Positions 36,201 through 44,200 of a stretch of DNA of 64,000 nucleotides are shown here, in pieces. Location: positions 1-64,000 of the forward strand of contig NW_027307665.1 of NCBI RefSeq assembly GCF_964275005.1. Direction: 5' to 3'. The translations under genes and the position numbers were made by a program. The notes beneath the pieces were generated by a model, which did no database searches, was not told the origin of the DNA, and worked only from the letters and a program-made list of their open reading frames with translations. Origin of the DNA: Diadema setosum (lineage: Eukaryota; Echinodermata; Echinoidea; Diadematoida; Diadematidae). The number at the start of each line of letters is the position of its first letter. Position 1 is the first letter of the stretch.

Positions 36201-39151
36201 CGCTAACGGGGTCAAAGCTTTACATGTAATTTGTGCTATCATGGTTTGGAAAGGGTAAGATTGGCCTCTTGGACAAATGTTTGTAAAAATAAGTGTGAAG
36301 AAAAAAATCTGAGGACTTTTTCCACATACAAGCGTACCATCCAAGGGGAGATATTGACAAATTAAGTTCGCTTTCCCGAAAGGATCAATACCCAAGTAGA
36401 AAACTGTACCAAGCTCCATGGTTAAATCTAAGTCAGATGAAAAAAGCAAATATATCTAAAGGGGTCATGGGCAATTCCACGATAAAGTGGACATGACCAT
36501 CAAATTTTCAAAATAATCAAATCTAATTCATTTTGGTATCAAATGAAAGCTTAAGGACTGAATTTTTCATATTTGACCATCTTGTTAAAAAATTACATCA
36601 TTAACTTTGTTAAATATGTGCATAAAATCAGCATAATTAAATTTGACATAATTATCTGAAAAATATAATAAAGTTAAATGAATGTAGCATGAGAAAATGA
36701 AAAAGGAGGTAAAAACTTTGCCTTTGTTTTCAGAGTTTAAGGGTTGAACATCATTACCAAGTCATCAAAGTGCAAGATTTTCTATGTGTTAAGCTTCAGC
36801 GAACATCGCAAATACGATCATCAATAATGTCACGGTGTTACGGTAAAAACTGATGTTTTTAGTATTGTTTGAAAATTACAAACACAAAAGGATTTATTTT
36901 GATAGCCCAAATCATGACCACATGTAGCTACCATATACAAGTACTAAAATGATGGTAACTTATTTTGTTAATTAATTAAAGCTGATTAAAATGTGTCACG
37001 GTGTTACAGTAACTGTAACACCGTGACTATAACACCGTGACTTGCATTGCAATAACACAGGACACATACCGGATTACACATGATAATTAACTGTTGAAGT
37101 GACCATCTGATTTCTCTGTCACATTTACTCAAAAGATAGAGGTTTTTCAAGGATTGTTCATAACAGATGGGTCAAGCTATATCCACAAAGATTATCCCTT
37201 GTACTTGTTGCCAGCATCATGCAATTTTAACCCTTTCTGTGCCAAAAATCGAGAACTGTGTTTACAATGCAGTGGGGTTTGATATGCCAATCAACATTCA
37301 GAGCACATGGTGGGTTAAAATGGAAGCAGTCCACTCACAGTGTGCCACCTACCAGATTCATAACTATCCAGAGCAAACATTTCTGAAGGTTTTGAACTTT
37401 TAATTATGGTAAAGGCAACAGTTTCAGTTGAGTTGATACCCTTTGTTTAATATCTTTTTTTAAATCATAATTGACCATTTTATCACATGGTTTGACTCTT
37501 CTTTTGTAGACTCAAATGTGTTCCTAACATGATAAACAGTCTGAAATCTTGCTGCAGCTTCCCTGGTATCCTAAAGAATTACTTAGGGCATACTGAAGCT
37601 AGATTGATGAGTCCACCAAAAGTTAATCTCACTGGAATACTTCTTTCCTTCAGTGTATGCATGGTGCTGTGCACAATCTTACAAGTTTCACCATTAAAAG
37701 AGCCACACTCACTAGGATTTATGTGTATGAATGAGAATTTGCATTATAATCATTTTTATGTACATGTTCATTTTCCAGTACATCTTTGAAAAAGAAGAAT
37801 AATTATGGTACATTTTGTACCACACAAATTGCTTGAATGATTCTTTTTATTGCTACTGAAATTGCTAAGTGGGTTCACCTGGCTTTGTGACCAAAGGTAT
37901 TAAAATCAAAGTTTCAAATTTGTATGTCATCTTTAAATATACAAATTGGACTTTTAAAGAGTAGTTATAAACCCTAAAAGTTCACTCAGAGATATTTAAC
38001 AAGCTTTCAATGATGATAGAGTGAATTATGTCTCAAAACATAGAGTATATTTTACTGAAAGATACGTGTACAAACATGTAAATATGTATACGTGTACAAA
38101 CGTATAGGACATGTCACGGCGTTACAGTGCAAAGTTTTTCTTTACTTTGTTGTTTTTGTTAATCTGTTATGATTTCAAGAATTTTCTGTTTTATCTGGAA
38201 GTGTTATACTGTGATGTCAAACATTCATCATGAATCATCATTTCATTCTACCTAATGGAGAAACACTATGAGCTGAAAGTAAGACAACAGGATTCTCCAT
38301 AGGTTTTCTACACACATTTCAGAGGTCACGGTGTTACAGTCACGGTGTTACGGTGCACTTATTGAAAATCTATGTCATAGTTTTCCTGTTAATTGATTCT
38401 TTAATAAAATTTTACTTCAATATTATCATTGAGTCTCTAGTACATCCAATGAACACATCCACTTATCAAAATGTTCATTAACTTCACAGAGTTTTGTCAG
38501 TCAAAGTGCACAAAAACCCATGTCCATTTTGCGTCACGGTGTTACAGTGGTAATTAATCGTGCATAACTCATTTACCACAGCAGTTTTTCTTCCTTTCTT
38601 TTGTTTTCAAAATTGCTTATGACGATATGCATAGATACACAATAAAAAATTTTTGTCAAGTGTTACATTTTGATTATTATTTACATTTGATCAGTGAAAT
38701 TATACTCAAAAGTGTCACGGTGTTATCGTGGAATTGCCCTCATTTTACAACAGCCTCTGAGTAGGACCACACTCCACAAAACAAGCACACAAGTCAAGCT
38801 CATATTTGTGATCTATGTTTTTCTTTATATTATCTTTAAAGAGCTAGCCTCTTAAAGATTACAAAGAAGAAATAGATCATCTAGTTCAGATGATGAAGAT
38901 TCTTCCTTCCATGTTTGACTACTCACATCAACCAGGGGGTAGGCTATGTCACCATAGATCTGTTCGGTTGTAGACTCCGTGAAGTAAGCACCGTCAAAGG
39001 TGAAGCTCTTAGGCGGATCCTTGGACTTTGGCTTGAAAATCTCACAGTAGCCTCGCGCACCGTCCATTTTGACCACGGTGGAGCAATTCAGGCTCTTCTC
39101 CCTCGCATTGAGGGGTCGGCATCGCACGATTACCTTGACTGCTTCTGCCAT
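14064..39151 (-). CDS. KIF17: KIF17/OSM-3 kinesin-2 motor protein, complete coding span (15 exons)
   Basis: Plus-end microtubule motor of the homodimeric kinesin-2 class, known in other animals to work in cilia and in dendritic transport. Joining 15 exons with GT/AG borders and matching phases gives 901 residues (human KIF17 is about 1,030). In order: ATPase P-loop GQTGCGKS (89-96), switch I NADSSRSH (202-209), switch II DLAGSE (238-243), microtubule-binding segment around [16 protein letters not shown] (285-300), neck region (about 325-360), Ala/Pro-rich linker (about 375-410), coiled coils (about 440-480 and 575-710), and a tail ending in basic KPKKGKKK (887-894) and EPL. The order and motor wording match KIF17 rather than KIF3A/B, notably MQG after the P-loop, [14 protein letters not shown], and the SWDE and RRDCNY tail segments. 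No frameshift or stop was seen. The role is inferred from the family; the exon model is direct sequence reading. Confidence 0.95.
14548..14640. repeat. Imperfect CA-rich tract
   Basis: ACACA words with interruptions in KIF17 intron 14; the Val/Cys-rich frames over it are artefacts. Confidence 0.85.
14855..15345 (+). mobile_element. Dispersed CTCCGCCAAGGGAGG element, copy 1
   Basis: Starts CCTCCGCCAAGGGAGGAGG and continues TTATGTTTTC...GTGTGCAAAATAACTC...TTTTATGGATTTTATGAAGG to GGCAGAGGTCTGAACTC. A second copy with strong similarity lies inverted at 20715-21117. Non-coding; class unknown. Confidence 0.75.
15360..15415. repeat. Fragment of the CTTGGCAGCT dispersed repeat
   Basis: AGGAAGCCTCCTGCAGAATTAG followed by ACTTGGCAGCT, also seen near 16860-16895 and in the fuller copy at 31140-31362. 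Confidence 0.55.
16226..16322 (-). CDS. KIF17: KIF17 coding exon 14 (residues 798-830)
   Basis: Encodes [19 protein letters not shown] then [13 protein letters not shown], like the YF-x-x-KRA-x-Q-x-L-S tail block of other KIF17 proteins. Acceptor GCGCAG, donor GTGAGT, leaves in phase 1. Confidence 0.9.
17585..17851 (-). CDS. KIF17: KIF17 coding exon 13 (residues 709-797)
   Basis: Starts [19 protein letters not shown], equivalent to the CWDED...WKIP segment of vertebrate KIF17, then a Gly/Pro/Gln-rich disordered region and EEDRYRQ. Acceptor ATCAG, donor GTGAGT, phase 0 both ends. Confidence 0.93.
18172..18327. mobile_element. TA-flanked foldback element in KIF17 intron 12
   Basis: Left AAGCCTGCTGCACACTA pairs with right TAGTGGGCAGTGGGCTT and the match continues inward; TA lies on both sides (18170-18171, 18328-18329). 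It ends 67 bases from the donor side of exon 12. Confidence 0.75.
18395..18568 (-). CDS. KIF17: KIF17 coding exon 12 (residues 651-708, coiled coil)
   Basis: 58 codons, phase 0 both ends. Encodes [27 protein letters not shown] and [11 protein letters not shown], the best conserved non-motor block of KIF17 in animals. Acceptor ACCAG, donor GTGGGG. Confidence 0.94.
18935..19120. mobile_element. CAGTG...CACTG element with TA flanks (Tc1/mariner-like MITE)
   Basis: CAGTGCACACCCATTATAACG at the left; right end TAACGTGAGTCCACTG, with TA on both sides. The interior repeats TTATAACAAAATT words in both orientations. TA duplication and CAGT termini resemble Tc1/mariner or pogo elements; too short to code. 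Confidence 0.7.
19505..19765. repeat. Degenerate ACCACAACACCA minisatellite
   Basis: Irregular repeats of CAACCACAACACCA with ATTCATGCAA-type spacers of about 27-32 bases in KIF17 intron 11. Confidence 0.7.
19780..20002 (-). CDS. KIF17: KIF17 coding exon 11 (residues 576-650, coiled coil)
   Basis: Reads [19 protein letters not shown], then a lysine-rich helix ([19 protein letters not shown]) and [19 protein letters not shown], matching the KIF17 second coiled coil. Acceptor CTTCTAG sits beside a long C/T-rich tract; donor GTGGGT. Confidence 0.92.
20042..20118. repeat. Purine tract, GGGGGAGGA repeats
   Basis: Plus strand is almost pure G/A with repeated G5 runs. On the minus strand it is a C/T tract 40 to 115 bases upstream of the exon 11 acceptor. 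Frames of polyproline or polyglycine across it are artefacts. Confidence 0.9.
20260..20339. mobile_element. Small CCCGTTGAGGACG element, divergent copy
   Basis: CCTGTTGATGACGGACTG at the left and ACTCATCCTAAACGGG at the right, flanked by TTAA at 20256-20259 and 20340-20343. Same family as 44112-44196. Confidence 0.75.
20715..21117 (-). mobile_element. Dispersed CTCCGCCAAGGGAGG element, copy 2 (inverted)
   Basis: Reverse complement resembles 14855-15345 along its length (TTGGCGGAGG end near 21110, AAAATAACTCG near 21050, GTAGTTTCTGGTCC near 20830). It lies in KIF17 intron 10. Confidence 0.75.
21190..21326 (-). CDS. KIF17: KIF17 coding exon 10 (residues 531-576)
   Basis: Encodes an acidic, serine-rich segment ([15 protein letters not shown]) and then [18 protein letters not shown], the approach to the second coil. 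Acceptor CTCACAG, donor GTGAGC, leaves in phase 2. Several SP and SAP sites could be phosphorylated; that is inference. Confidence 0.85.
22092..22240. mobile_element. GGGGCCCCGTTTCATAA foldback element
   Basis: GGGGCCCCGTTTCATAAAACTTG at the left pairs with CAAGTTTTATGAAATGGGCCCC at the right, with further inverted words inside (CCATCAGTGAC and CCACTGATGAC). Located in KIF17 intron 9. Confidence 0.75.
22344..22489 (-). CDS. KIF17: KIF17 coding exon 9 (residues 482-530)
   Basis: Enters phase 1 and leaves phase 0 ([16 protein letters not shown] to KVSSQ). Low-complexity, acidic and Ser/Thr/Gln-rich; no recognisable domain. Supported by splice sites (ATCCAG, GTTAGC), phase continuity, and a GC content above the surrounding intron. 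The 3' border could be one base off. Confidence 0.8.
23006..23179. mobile_element. Foldback element abutting KIF17 exon 8 donor
   Basis: GGGTGTTTCATAAAGCTGT at the left pairs with ACAGCTTTATGAAACACCC at the right; GGTC is duplicated at 23002-23005 and 23180-23183. The right copy of GGTC is part of the exon 8 donor region, so the element starts after only eight intron bases. Confidence 0.8.
23188..23323 (-). CDS. KIF17: KIF17 coding exon 8 (residues 437-482, coiled coil)
   Basis: Encodes [17 protein letters not shown] and [20 protein letters not shown], a clear heptad-like coil comparable to the KIF17 stalk. Acceptor TTCCAG, donor GTAAGA. A foldback transposon begins only eight bases inside the following intron. 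Confidence 0.9.
24027..24135. repeat. Near-perfect palindrome in KIF17 intron 7
   Basis: Arms 24045-24073 and 24094-24122 are 29 bp with one mismatch around a 20-base loop; outer words CACATATT and AATATGTG extend it with an indel. Probably a tiny foldback element. Confidence 0.85.
24336..24520 (-). CDS. KIF17: KIF17 coding exon 7 (residues 375-436, polyalanine/proline linker)
   Basis: Opens with a GCT/GCA run encoding about nine alanines immediately after the acceptor CAG, then imperfect repeats of ALPAGQA and an Ala/Pro/Gln segment ending DQLQR. This is a low-complexity linker between neck and stalk with no counterpart I recognise in vertebrate KIF17. Assignment rests on exact phase (enters 1, leaves 0) and on good splice sites (TTTCAG, GTGAGT). 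Confidence 0.82.
26021..26405. mobile_element. CAGGGATGG foldback element in KIF17 intron 6
   Basis: CAGGGATCATATAGTTTTGG at the left corresponds to the reverse complement of the right end ACTGTACCATCCCT; TA lies on both sides. The interior (TTTGATGAAAAT and ATTTTCATCAAA) is also inverted. A second, interrupted copy is at about 60075-60809. Confidence 0.8.
27033..27229. mobile_element. Foldback element with about 68-bp arms
   Basis: TTAGTTTGCAGGCACAAA at 27033 pairs with TTTGTGCCTGCAAACTAA at 27212. Matches continue inward through TTGTTGGTCGTA, GGAGTCTGC, CCAAGACTA and GCACCAC. KIF17 intron 6. Confidence 0.85.
28571..28741. repeat. 34-bp tandem repeat, five copies
   Basis: GAGCTGCCAAGGTTCGG recurs at 28571, 28605, 28639, 28673 and 28707. 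Each unit contains GGTTCG and CGAACC separated by eight bases, so it can fold as a small hairpin. In KIF17 intron 6; not coding. Confidence 0.92.
29490..29668. repeat. CTAT/CCAT microsatellite
   Basis: Long ATCT/ATCC tetranucleotide array in KIF17 intron 6, 76 bases from exon 6. Frames rich in I, Y and S over it are artefacts. Confidence 0.9.
29744..29971 (-). CDS. KIF17: KIF17 coding exon 6 (residues 299-375, end of motor and neck)
   Basis: Starts [20 protein letters not shown] and runs through [20 protein letters not shown], the last motor helix and neck linker, then begins the neck coil ([14 protein letters not shown]). Acceptor GTCAG, donor GTGAGT. Intron 6 that follows is the largest of the gene (5.2 kb). 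Confidence 0.95.
30055..30265. mobile_element. CTGTA-family foldback element, copy 2
   Basis: CTGTCAAACATGATATATTCG at the left, TTGTTTTACAG at the right, TA on both sides, internal TTCGCGAAATT words. KIF17 intron 5. Confidence 0.82.
31140..31362. repeat. CAGGGAGACTTGGCAGCTCT dispersed repeat
   Basis: Left GTCTGCCAACATTCCC and right CAGGGAGACTTGGCAGCTCT with several internal CAGGGAGA words. Related fragments lie near 15360-15415 and 16730-16900. KIF17 intron 5. Confidence 0.6.
31434..31583 (-). CDS. KIF17: KIF17 coding exon 5 (residues 249-299)
   Basis: Encodes [20 protein letters not shown] and the loop-12/alpha-5 microtubule contact [15 protein letters not shown]. Acceptor ATCAG after a long pyrimidine run, donor GTGAGT, phase 1 to phase 1. 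Confidence 0.95.
31720..32481. mobile_element. GTGACCCGCTACAAC terminal-inverted-repeat element
   Basis: GTGACCCGCTACAACAAAAT at the left is the exact complement of ATTTTGTTGTAGCGGGTCAC at the right; similarity continues through GGTCCTAAAGTCG. AAAT is duplicated outside (31716-31719, 32482-32485). 762 bp, no coding content, in KIF17 intron 4. Confidence 0.88.
32880..33210. repeat. CAT/CCAT-rich microsatellite
   Basis: Begins with TCCTCC words, then CACCATCAC variants, and ends in a pure (ATC)n run at about 33149-33205, 60 bases from exon 4. A polyaspartate frame across it is an artefact. Confidence 0.9.
33270..33503 (-). CDS. KIF17: KIF17 coding exon 4 (residues 171-249, switch I and II)
   Basis: Contains both nucleotide-sensing switches, NADSSRSH and [10 protein letters not shown], the most conserved kinesin motifs. 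Acceptor GACAG, donor GTCAGG (a less usual donor, followed by a purine tract). Enters and leaves in phase 1. A long CAT/ATG microsatellite lies just downstream in intron 4. Confidence 0.95.
33947..34085 (-). CDS. KIF17: KIF17 coding exon 3 (residues 125-171)
   Basis: Reads [20 protein letters not shown] and continues to KGVYVK, the central alpha/beta core of the motor (ASYLEIYNE is a kinesin signature). It was too broken up to stand out as a long open frame but splices exactly between exons 2 and 4. Acceptor TGTAG, donor GTACTT, leaves phase 1. Confidence 0.93.
34465..35236. mobile_element. piggyBac-like non-autonomous element, intact copy
   Basis: CCCTATTCTAACTGGG at the left and CCCAGTTAGAATAGGG at the right, flanked by TTAA (34461-34464, 35237-35240). 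CCY termini plus TTAA are the piggyBac hallmark. Just inside both ends is a G-run, GTCAAATTGAC or GTCAATTTGAC, then a C-run, a second palindrome. No transposase. KIF17 intron 2. Confidence 0.88.
35661..35739. mobile_element. Small CCCGTTGAGGACG element, right end decayed
   Basis: TTAA then CCCGTTGGGGACGAGTCCTG, ending CAGTCCGTCCTA before TTAA; the final CAACGGG is missing. It lies 61 bases from KIF17 exon 2. Confidence 0.7.
35804..35950 (-). CDS. KIF17: KIF17 coding exon 2 (residues 76-124, P-loop)
   Basis: 49 codons, phase 0 at both ends. Carries the nucleotide-binding P-loop GQTGCGKS and the KIF17-type sequence [15 protein letters not shown]. Acceptor TTTCAG, donor GTATGA. Confidence 0.95.
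36469..38739. mobile_element. 2.27-kb TIR element with array of TCACGGTGTTACAGT motifs
   Basis: GGGCAATTCCACGATAA (36469-36485) and its exact complement (38723-38739), each bordered by TCAT. Inside are nine copies of TCACGGTGTTACAGT or close variants: forward at 36830, 36996, 38114, 38336, 38350, 38534 and 38714, and reversed at 37012 and 37028. The right terminus itself ends in one. The interior has no convincing coding frame, so it is non-autonomous. A 4-bp duplication is shared by few DNA-transposon groups (for example Chapaev, Sola); I do not assign it. It occupies most of KIF17 intron 1. Confidence 0.88.
38927..39151 (-). CDS. KIF17: KIF17 coding exon 1 (residues 1-75)
   Basis: Begins with the ATG at 39151 ([18 protein letters not shown]), the conserved first beta strand of the kinesin motor, and ends YPLVD at a GTGAGT donor in phase 0. 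An AG following a pyrimidine-rich run sits 7 bases upstream of the ATG (exon start would be 39158), so the 5' UTR is probably split by an intron. The start is chosen because the residues right after it align with the start of other KIF17 proteins. Confidence 0.93.
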
Positions 39152-40649
39152 CTTTGACCTTTCAACAGAAGAAAAAAATGTTAGCTAAAAATCCATTTCA
39201 CTGCCAAATTTTACTTTCATTTAATCTGGCTCTGTGCAGTTTGTGTAGATCTGTGAATGTTTGCTGCACAGTCACAGATATGTAATTGCCATTCATTAAC
39301 ATTACATTGTATTTCGAAAAAACACAAAGCAAAACACTCTCAGACATCCTATTCCTATGGGAACAAAATTACAATTAATGTTACAATCTATGAGATCTAT
39401 TCAGGTGGGTGTCCAAAGACAGTCAACGACAACAACAAAGCATGTCAATCAACTTCTATTAAATTAACCGAATGACAGTAATTGACACAGTCACAGGCAA
39501 TGACCTACACTGACACACAGTACCGAGTTCTACTAAGTATAGTAGGTGTCCAACACATTGACATGAAACTGACACCCCTTTTATGCAGCACTGCGCGTAC
39601 TGAACGAACATTCACGCATGAGACTACGCGCAGTCACGGCAGTGGTTTCGCATTTTTTACTGGGGATTTGATGATGCCGAAATATTACTGAAAGACTCTA
39701 CCAATAATAAACATGATCAACAGCAAACAATGACACTGTAGATTAGAAAAGCAATATTAGAGGTCTACTGTGCATTTCACACGTACTGTACATGTATTGT
39801 CAATGGAGGGTAGGGGTGGGTGTTGGTTTCAAAACTACAGCGCAACTAAGTGCGTCAAAATAACAACCTACATTTGTACATGTATGGTAAGGGTACCACC
39901 TATCGGCAGGGTACCTTGACATCGGCACCCTGCGTATCATGGCTGTTTGCATAACGAAAAGGTACGCACGGGATTAAGTGCCATATTAGCTATGTATGAA
40001 AACAATAAAAACGAAGAAACGAAAATCAAACTCATAAACAAACTAACACACCAAACTAAACACTTTTCAATTACACATCAGCTCAGTAACGACGCATGAC
40101 TGTGAAATTCACATGTATTCCTACGGAGGGAGGGGGTGCCGATCATGAGGTACTTGTACCCTTTTAAGCCGCGCGAAGAAATTGCATCGCATGCACTTAA
40201 ATTGCGTTATTTTACAACGGAGATTCAGAATCAACAGAACGGTCACGGGATTTGAAACTGCAGTATTTCTGGCATATTCGAGGCAAAACTTAGGCGAATT
40301 CGTTTGATACTTTTTGAATAAACGAGTTGCCAGTCCTTAGGGTGCTGATACAACGTGTAGGTGGTACCCACAATCATACACGTTTGAAAGCAGTTTATAT
40401 CTTGAAGCATATAAACCTTTACCGCAAACCGCCTGTGAAATCAGAGTATTTTCTTTCTATGAGTAAAACTTAAGGCAAGTTGTGAGGTAGGCCCTATTTT
40501 AAATATTCTAGTGATAGAAAAAACGACACAATTTAAAGCATTTTGATTAGGGTGTCGATGTGTTGGACACCCAACTAGAATTTTATAGAACCTTGTTAAA
40601 AATAAAATGTGTTTAGATCTAACAGTTTGATCTACGTGGTCTAATGTTA

Positions 40650-41182
40650 CAGGGTGCTACATAAGCACTTGCCCGATTGCCTGGGGCAAGCGAAAATCAA
40701 ATTCGGGCAAGTGTTTTTGAACAATGGGAACAAATTCTTGCCCGAATTGGGCAAGCAAAGTTTTGAAGCCACCTTTTTTTCCCATTTAATATATTTCCCC
40801 AACAAACCCACAAAGTCTACCATACAGAAGCCCAAGACAAACAATGACTCCATAGTGATGCTTCATACTTCATATTTCATTTCAGCAACTTTCCAAAACT
40901 TACATGAAGCAATGCAATGCAACAACAACAGTTGATCGGACCAAGTTTGTTACTCCATTGTTTTGAGAATTAATATGTGCTGTTTATTCAAATGATTGTG
41001 TTTTATCAAGACCTTGACTTACACATGATTTTCTATATTAGGTGCCTACTTCCTTTAATTTTGGACTTTCTTTTCGGGCAAGCAAAATTACTATTCAGGC
41101 AAGTGTTTTCCAGCAAATTTGACAATCTGCTTGCCCGACGGCCGACCGGGCAAGTAGTTAAAAAAAGTTATGTAGCACCCTG
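40650..41182. mobile_element. CAGGGTGCTACATAA element
   Basis: CAGGGTGCTACATAA and its exact complement TTATGTAGCACCCTG enclose 533 bp with repeated GGGCAAG and CTTGCCCG words near both ends. Flanks TGTTA and CGTTA could be a decayed 5-bp duplication. Non-coding. Confidence 0.82.
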
Positions 41183-41918
41183 CGTTAGATAGAATTCACA
41201 TGACTAACAAACGTTAAATAAAGGCAGTCTCTAACGTTACATAGAGTCTTGGTCTAAGATCATGAAGATCGGTCTGTATCTGGTCATCGGGGATATGTTT
41301 CGCCGAGACTGCATCTGGCTTCGCCTTCACAGGATCCCCTTCTTCGGAGGAGAGTGATAACGTCCTCCGGACAGACGGATCGTTCTGTCTATCCCATCCC
41401 TAGCCCGACCAGACGCTGTTATTGTTAGTGTTTGTTGTAGTGTTGATACGCTGTGAGAACTCTTACTTACGACTGGGCTGTTAGTAACGTTACCAATTAC
41501 TTTTAGTAGGCCCTATCCCCTCCCATTCCCCTTACCATGGCATGGCAAAGACGCCGGCTTCTTCGACTCATCATCTCATGAGAGACGAGTATGTTTACTA
41601 ATAATAGAAGTCCCCAATAAACTTGACACCTTCCCTGGTCTAAATGAATGTCTAAACTCTCATAATGACTGCACTGTGACCAGGTGACGGTCGGTCTATG
41701 AAGCTAGGATAGGACAGACGGTTACTACGTACGGGGGAGGGAGACAAGATCCAGGATCGCAGGAAAACATATGCCGCAACGCAACGCACTTCACACGTCT
41801 CTGTTATTACAATTGCTATTTGGTAAGTTTGCAAAGAAACCGGTACAATAACAGCGACATGTTTATCTCACCTTTTCGGGAACCTCCTCCAAATCAAGCA
41901 GTCAGGTCCCGTCTACGG

Positions 41919-41927
41919 ATTTATATG
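41919..41927 (-). promoter_or_regulatory. Candidate KIF17 TATA box and first exon donor
   Basis: On the minus strand CATATAAATCC is followed about 30 bases later by a possible start (near 41895), and a donor AAAAG/GTGAGA lies at 41872. It is upstream of and co-oriented with the KIF17 ATG, whose own exon appears to start with an acceptor at 39158. A second possible non-coding exon donor is CAGTC/GTAAGTAAG at 41471. Suggestive only. Confidence 0.25.
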
Positions 41928-43257
41928 ACTCTTCAGAAATGGCACGTTTCGAATATTTTATTAATTCATCATATTTACCAAGATTAGTCACTGTCGGTGC
42001 GGGTACACACAGCCCATCAGACCAGCAAATGTCAAGCGCTGATCGTGTATTATACACAAGGCCATTGCCGCTACTGTCGGTGACTGTGCAGGCAGGATAA
42101 ACACATCAAGAATGTATGTTCGTTGACTCTCTCCCAGCGTTGCTTTATAACAAGGGATACCCCTCACAACGAACACATATGGGGAGCAGCAAAATACAAT
42201 GACGTCAATTCGATAGTGTGTTTGTGGTGAATGACCGTCGAATGAGTAGTTCTTCTTCTTCTTCTGATCAAGACTTTAGTCTGCCTCCTTCAGTAGGCTA
42301 AAGATTCTTGCAGACTGTGTTAATTATAATACAGTTTATTTACAGACATTTACAAGACAAAACTGGTGTAACATTTTTTAAATCGCGACGACTACCAACA
42401 ACGACGAAAACGAAGACGAAAGGAAATATTGGAAGAGGATGAACAAGAAGGAAATGAAAAGGAAAGTGTTAAAAAGCAGCTAAGAAGAAGAAGAAAAGGA
42501 AGACGAAAAGGCAGAAGGAAAGGATTTCAGAAAATAAAGGTTGTCAACGAATCGAGAAGAAGCAGGATTAGGGGAAAAAATAAGGAGGGGAACGAGCAGG
42601 AATATGATTATAGTAGTTGAAGAGGGGGGGGGAGAGAAAAAGAAAGAGGGGATGAAAATAAGTATAGGAGAAAAGTAGCAGAGCAGAGGAAGTTATAGAA
42701 TGAGAAATTGAAGAAACGGTATGAAACATAATAATGACCAAGGTGAGTTGATATTTAATGATCATAGTCGACTTTTTTAAACCAAAAGTACATGATTTTT
42801 TCTTGTTTTTAATTCCATAATAGTTGTCATTTTTTTGTAATAAATATATATTTCACCTTTGTATCATATGTTCGTCTTTATCTTAGTGTCTCTTCCACAT
42901 TATACTACCGCTTATATGGGATAGAAACATTTAGATATAATCCTCATTATTTTCAATTTGTTCTTTAATTATAATGATATATGATTAGTGTGAACGAGCA
43001 GTGCATAAGTAATTTCTTTCAAAGTTTATGCATTATGTCCAAACTATGTAATATGATATGATCTGTTTAAATTCATTTTCACTTGGATGGCAATTATCTT
43101 TTATTTGTGATGTGGTTGTTGTTGGAAGAAAGACTAACAAAGAATATATCTTTGCGTCTGTATCTCTTTCAAAATAGCTTGACTTAGTTGTTGGTATATT
43201 ACTCGGTTTTAATCAGCAATTATTTTCTTCTTGCATCTACGTATCATACACAACACA

Positions 43258-43416
43258 GGGGCAGATCTAAGAATTCTGTAGAGGGGAAGCGCCTTTACAA
43301 AATTATAGGGGGTGCACGCGCCCCCTTTTCCCTTTCATTTCTTTTATCAAAAAATGATAATAAATAAAGAGGTGCACGCTCCCAGTGCGCCCACCTCTGG
43401 ATCCGCCACTGCAACA
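43258..43416. repeat. CAGTGGCGGATCCAG-type dispersed repeat
   Basis: GGGGCAGATCTAAGAATTC at the left resembles the complement of CTGGATCCGCCACTG at the right, with GGTGCACGC words inside in direct and inverted form. Looks like a decayed MITE. Confidence 0.55.
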
Positions 43417-44111
43417 GACTCCTCTTTATGACATCACACACAATTGTTTTTATTGCTTATATCCACCCTCCCAATATAATTTTCTTTTGCCATAGTGTCA
43501 AATCTTGGTGAAACTTTCTACATCATCAAAATTGTGCATAAATCAAGACATTATTTTACAGAATTCCACAGTTTCACATGTTTTCATCAAGTAGCGACTT
43601 TAGTCACGACCAAATATGCAAATTGAAAGAGGTGGTGATGTCATCACATTGCAGGTTTCTCTTTGGTTGATTACAACAAACAAACAATAAAACAGATTTA
43701 AAAAAAAACGACAAACAAAACATTCTATTGTATTTTTGTTGATCATTAGCAACAATCGCAACCTCATTCCCAGAAGTAACTCTTCATTAATAGGTTATGA
43801 CAAGGCTGCATTGTACAGCTATACCCGCTTACAAGTCAAAGATTTGTGTATGTACAGTTTAAAGGGAAGACTTCTGCAATTATGACATCATTGTTCCTGT
43901 AAATTTGAATGTGGCTGCAAGTAATCCTGAATGTAATGAAATTATGAGAAATCTCAATTTTCTAGAGCAGTCTTGATTTTTGGTCAAGATTTGATGAAAA
44001 CACTATCATTCTGCTAGTGTCATCTTTACAAGGCTTTCTACTACTTCATGTATTGAAGTATTTGTGATTATAATTTACTTGGTCAACGTGATTACTGAGG
44101 TGATTCATTAA

Positions 44112-44196
44112 CATGTTGAGGACGAGTCCCGAGTATACTCAGGCAGGTGTCTATGGGAAATGCATGTTGTAGCAAAATCAAACCGTCTTCAACGGG
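44112..44196. mobile_element. Small CCCGTTGAGGACG element, intact copy
   Basis: CATGTTGAGGACGAGTCCCG at the left and GTCTTCAACGGG at the right, flanked by TTAA at 44108-44111 and 44197-44200. Its right TTAA is shared with the next element. Confidence 0.85.
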
Positions 44197-44200
44197 TTAA

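Larger units (their letters stand above)
39200..44100. other. KIF17 upstream region and intergenic space
   Basis: Apart from the TIR element at 40650-41182, the promoter candidate near 41920 and a repeat at 43258-43416, I see no coding exon. The basic frame at about 42429-42620 is translation of an AAG/GAA-rich low-complexity tract. Confidence 0.5.

Noticed and set aside
37167..37789. Two plus-strand frames inside the TCAT element as a transposase
   Set aside because: Both are under 90 codons, show no transposase motif, and one overlaps a sequence repeated elsewhere as non-coding DNA.
42429..42620. Lys/Arg/Glu-rich protein resembling a nuclear protein
   Set aside because: It is a GAA/AAG-rich low-complexity tract without splice support or similarity.
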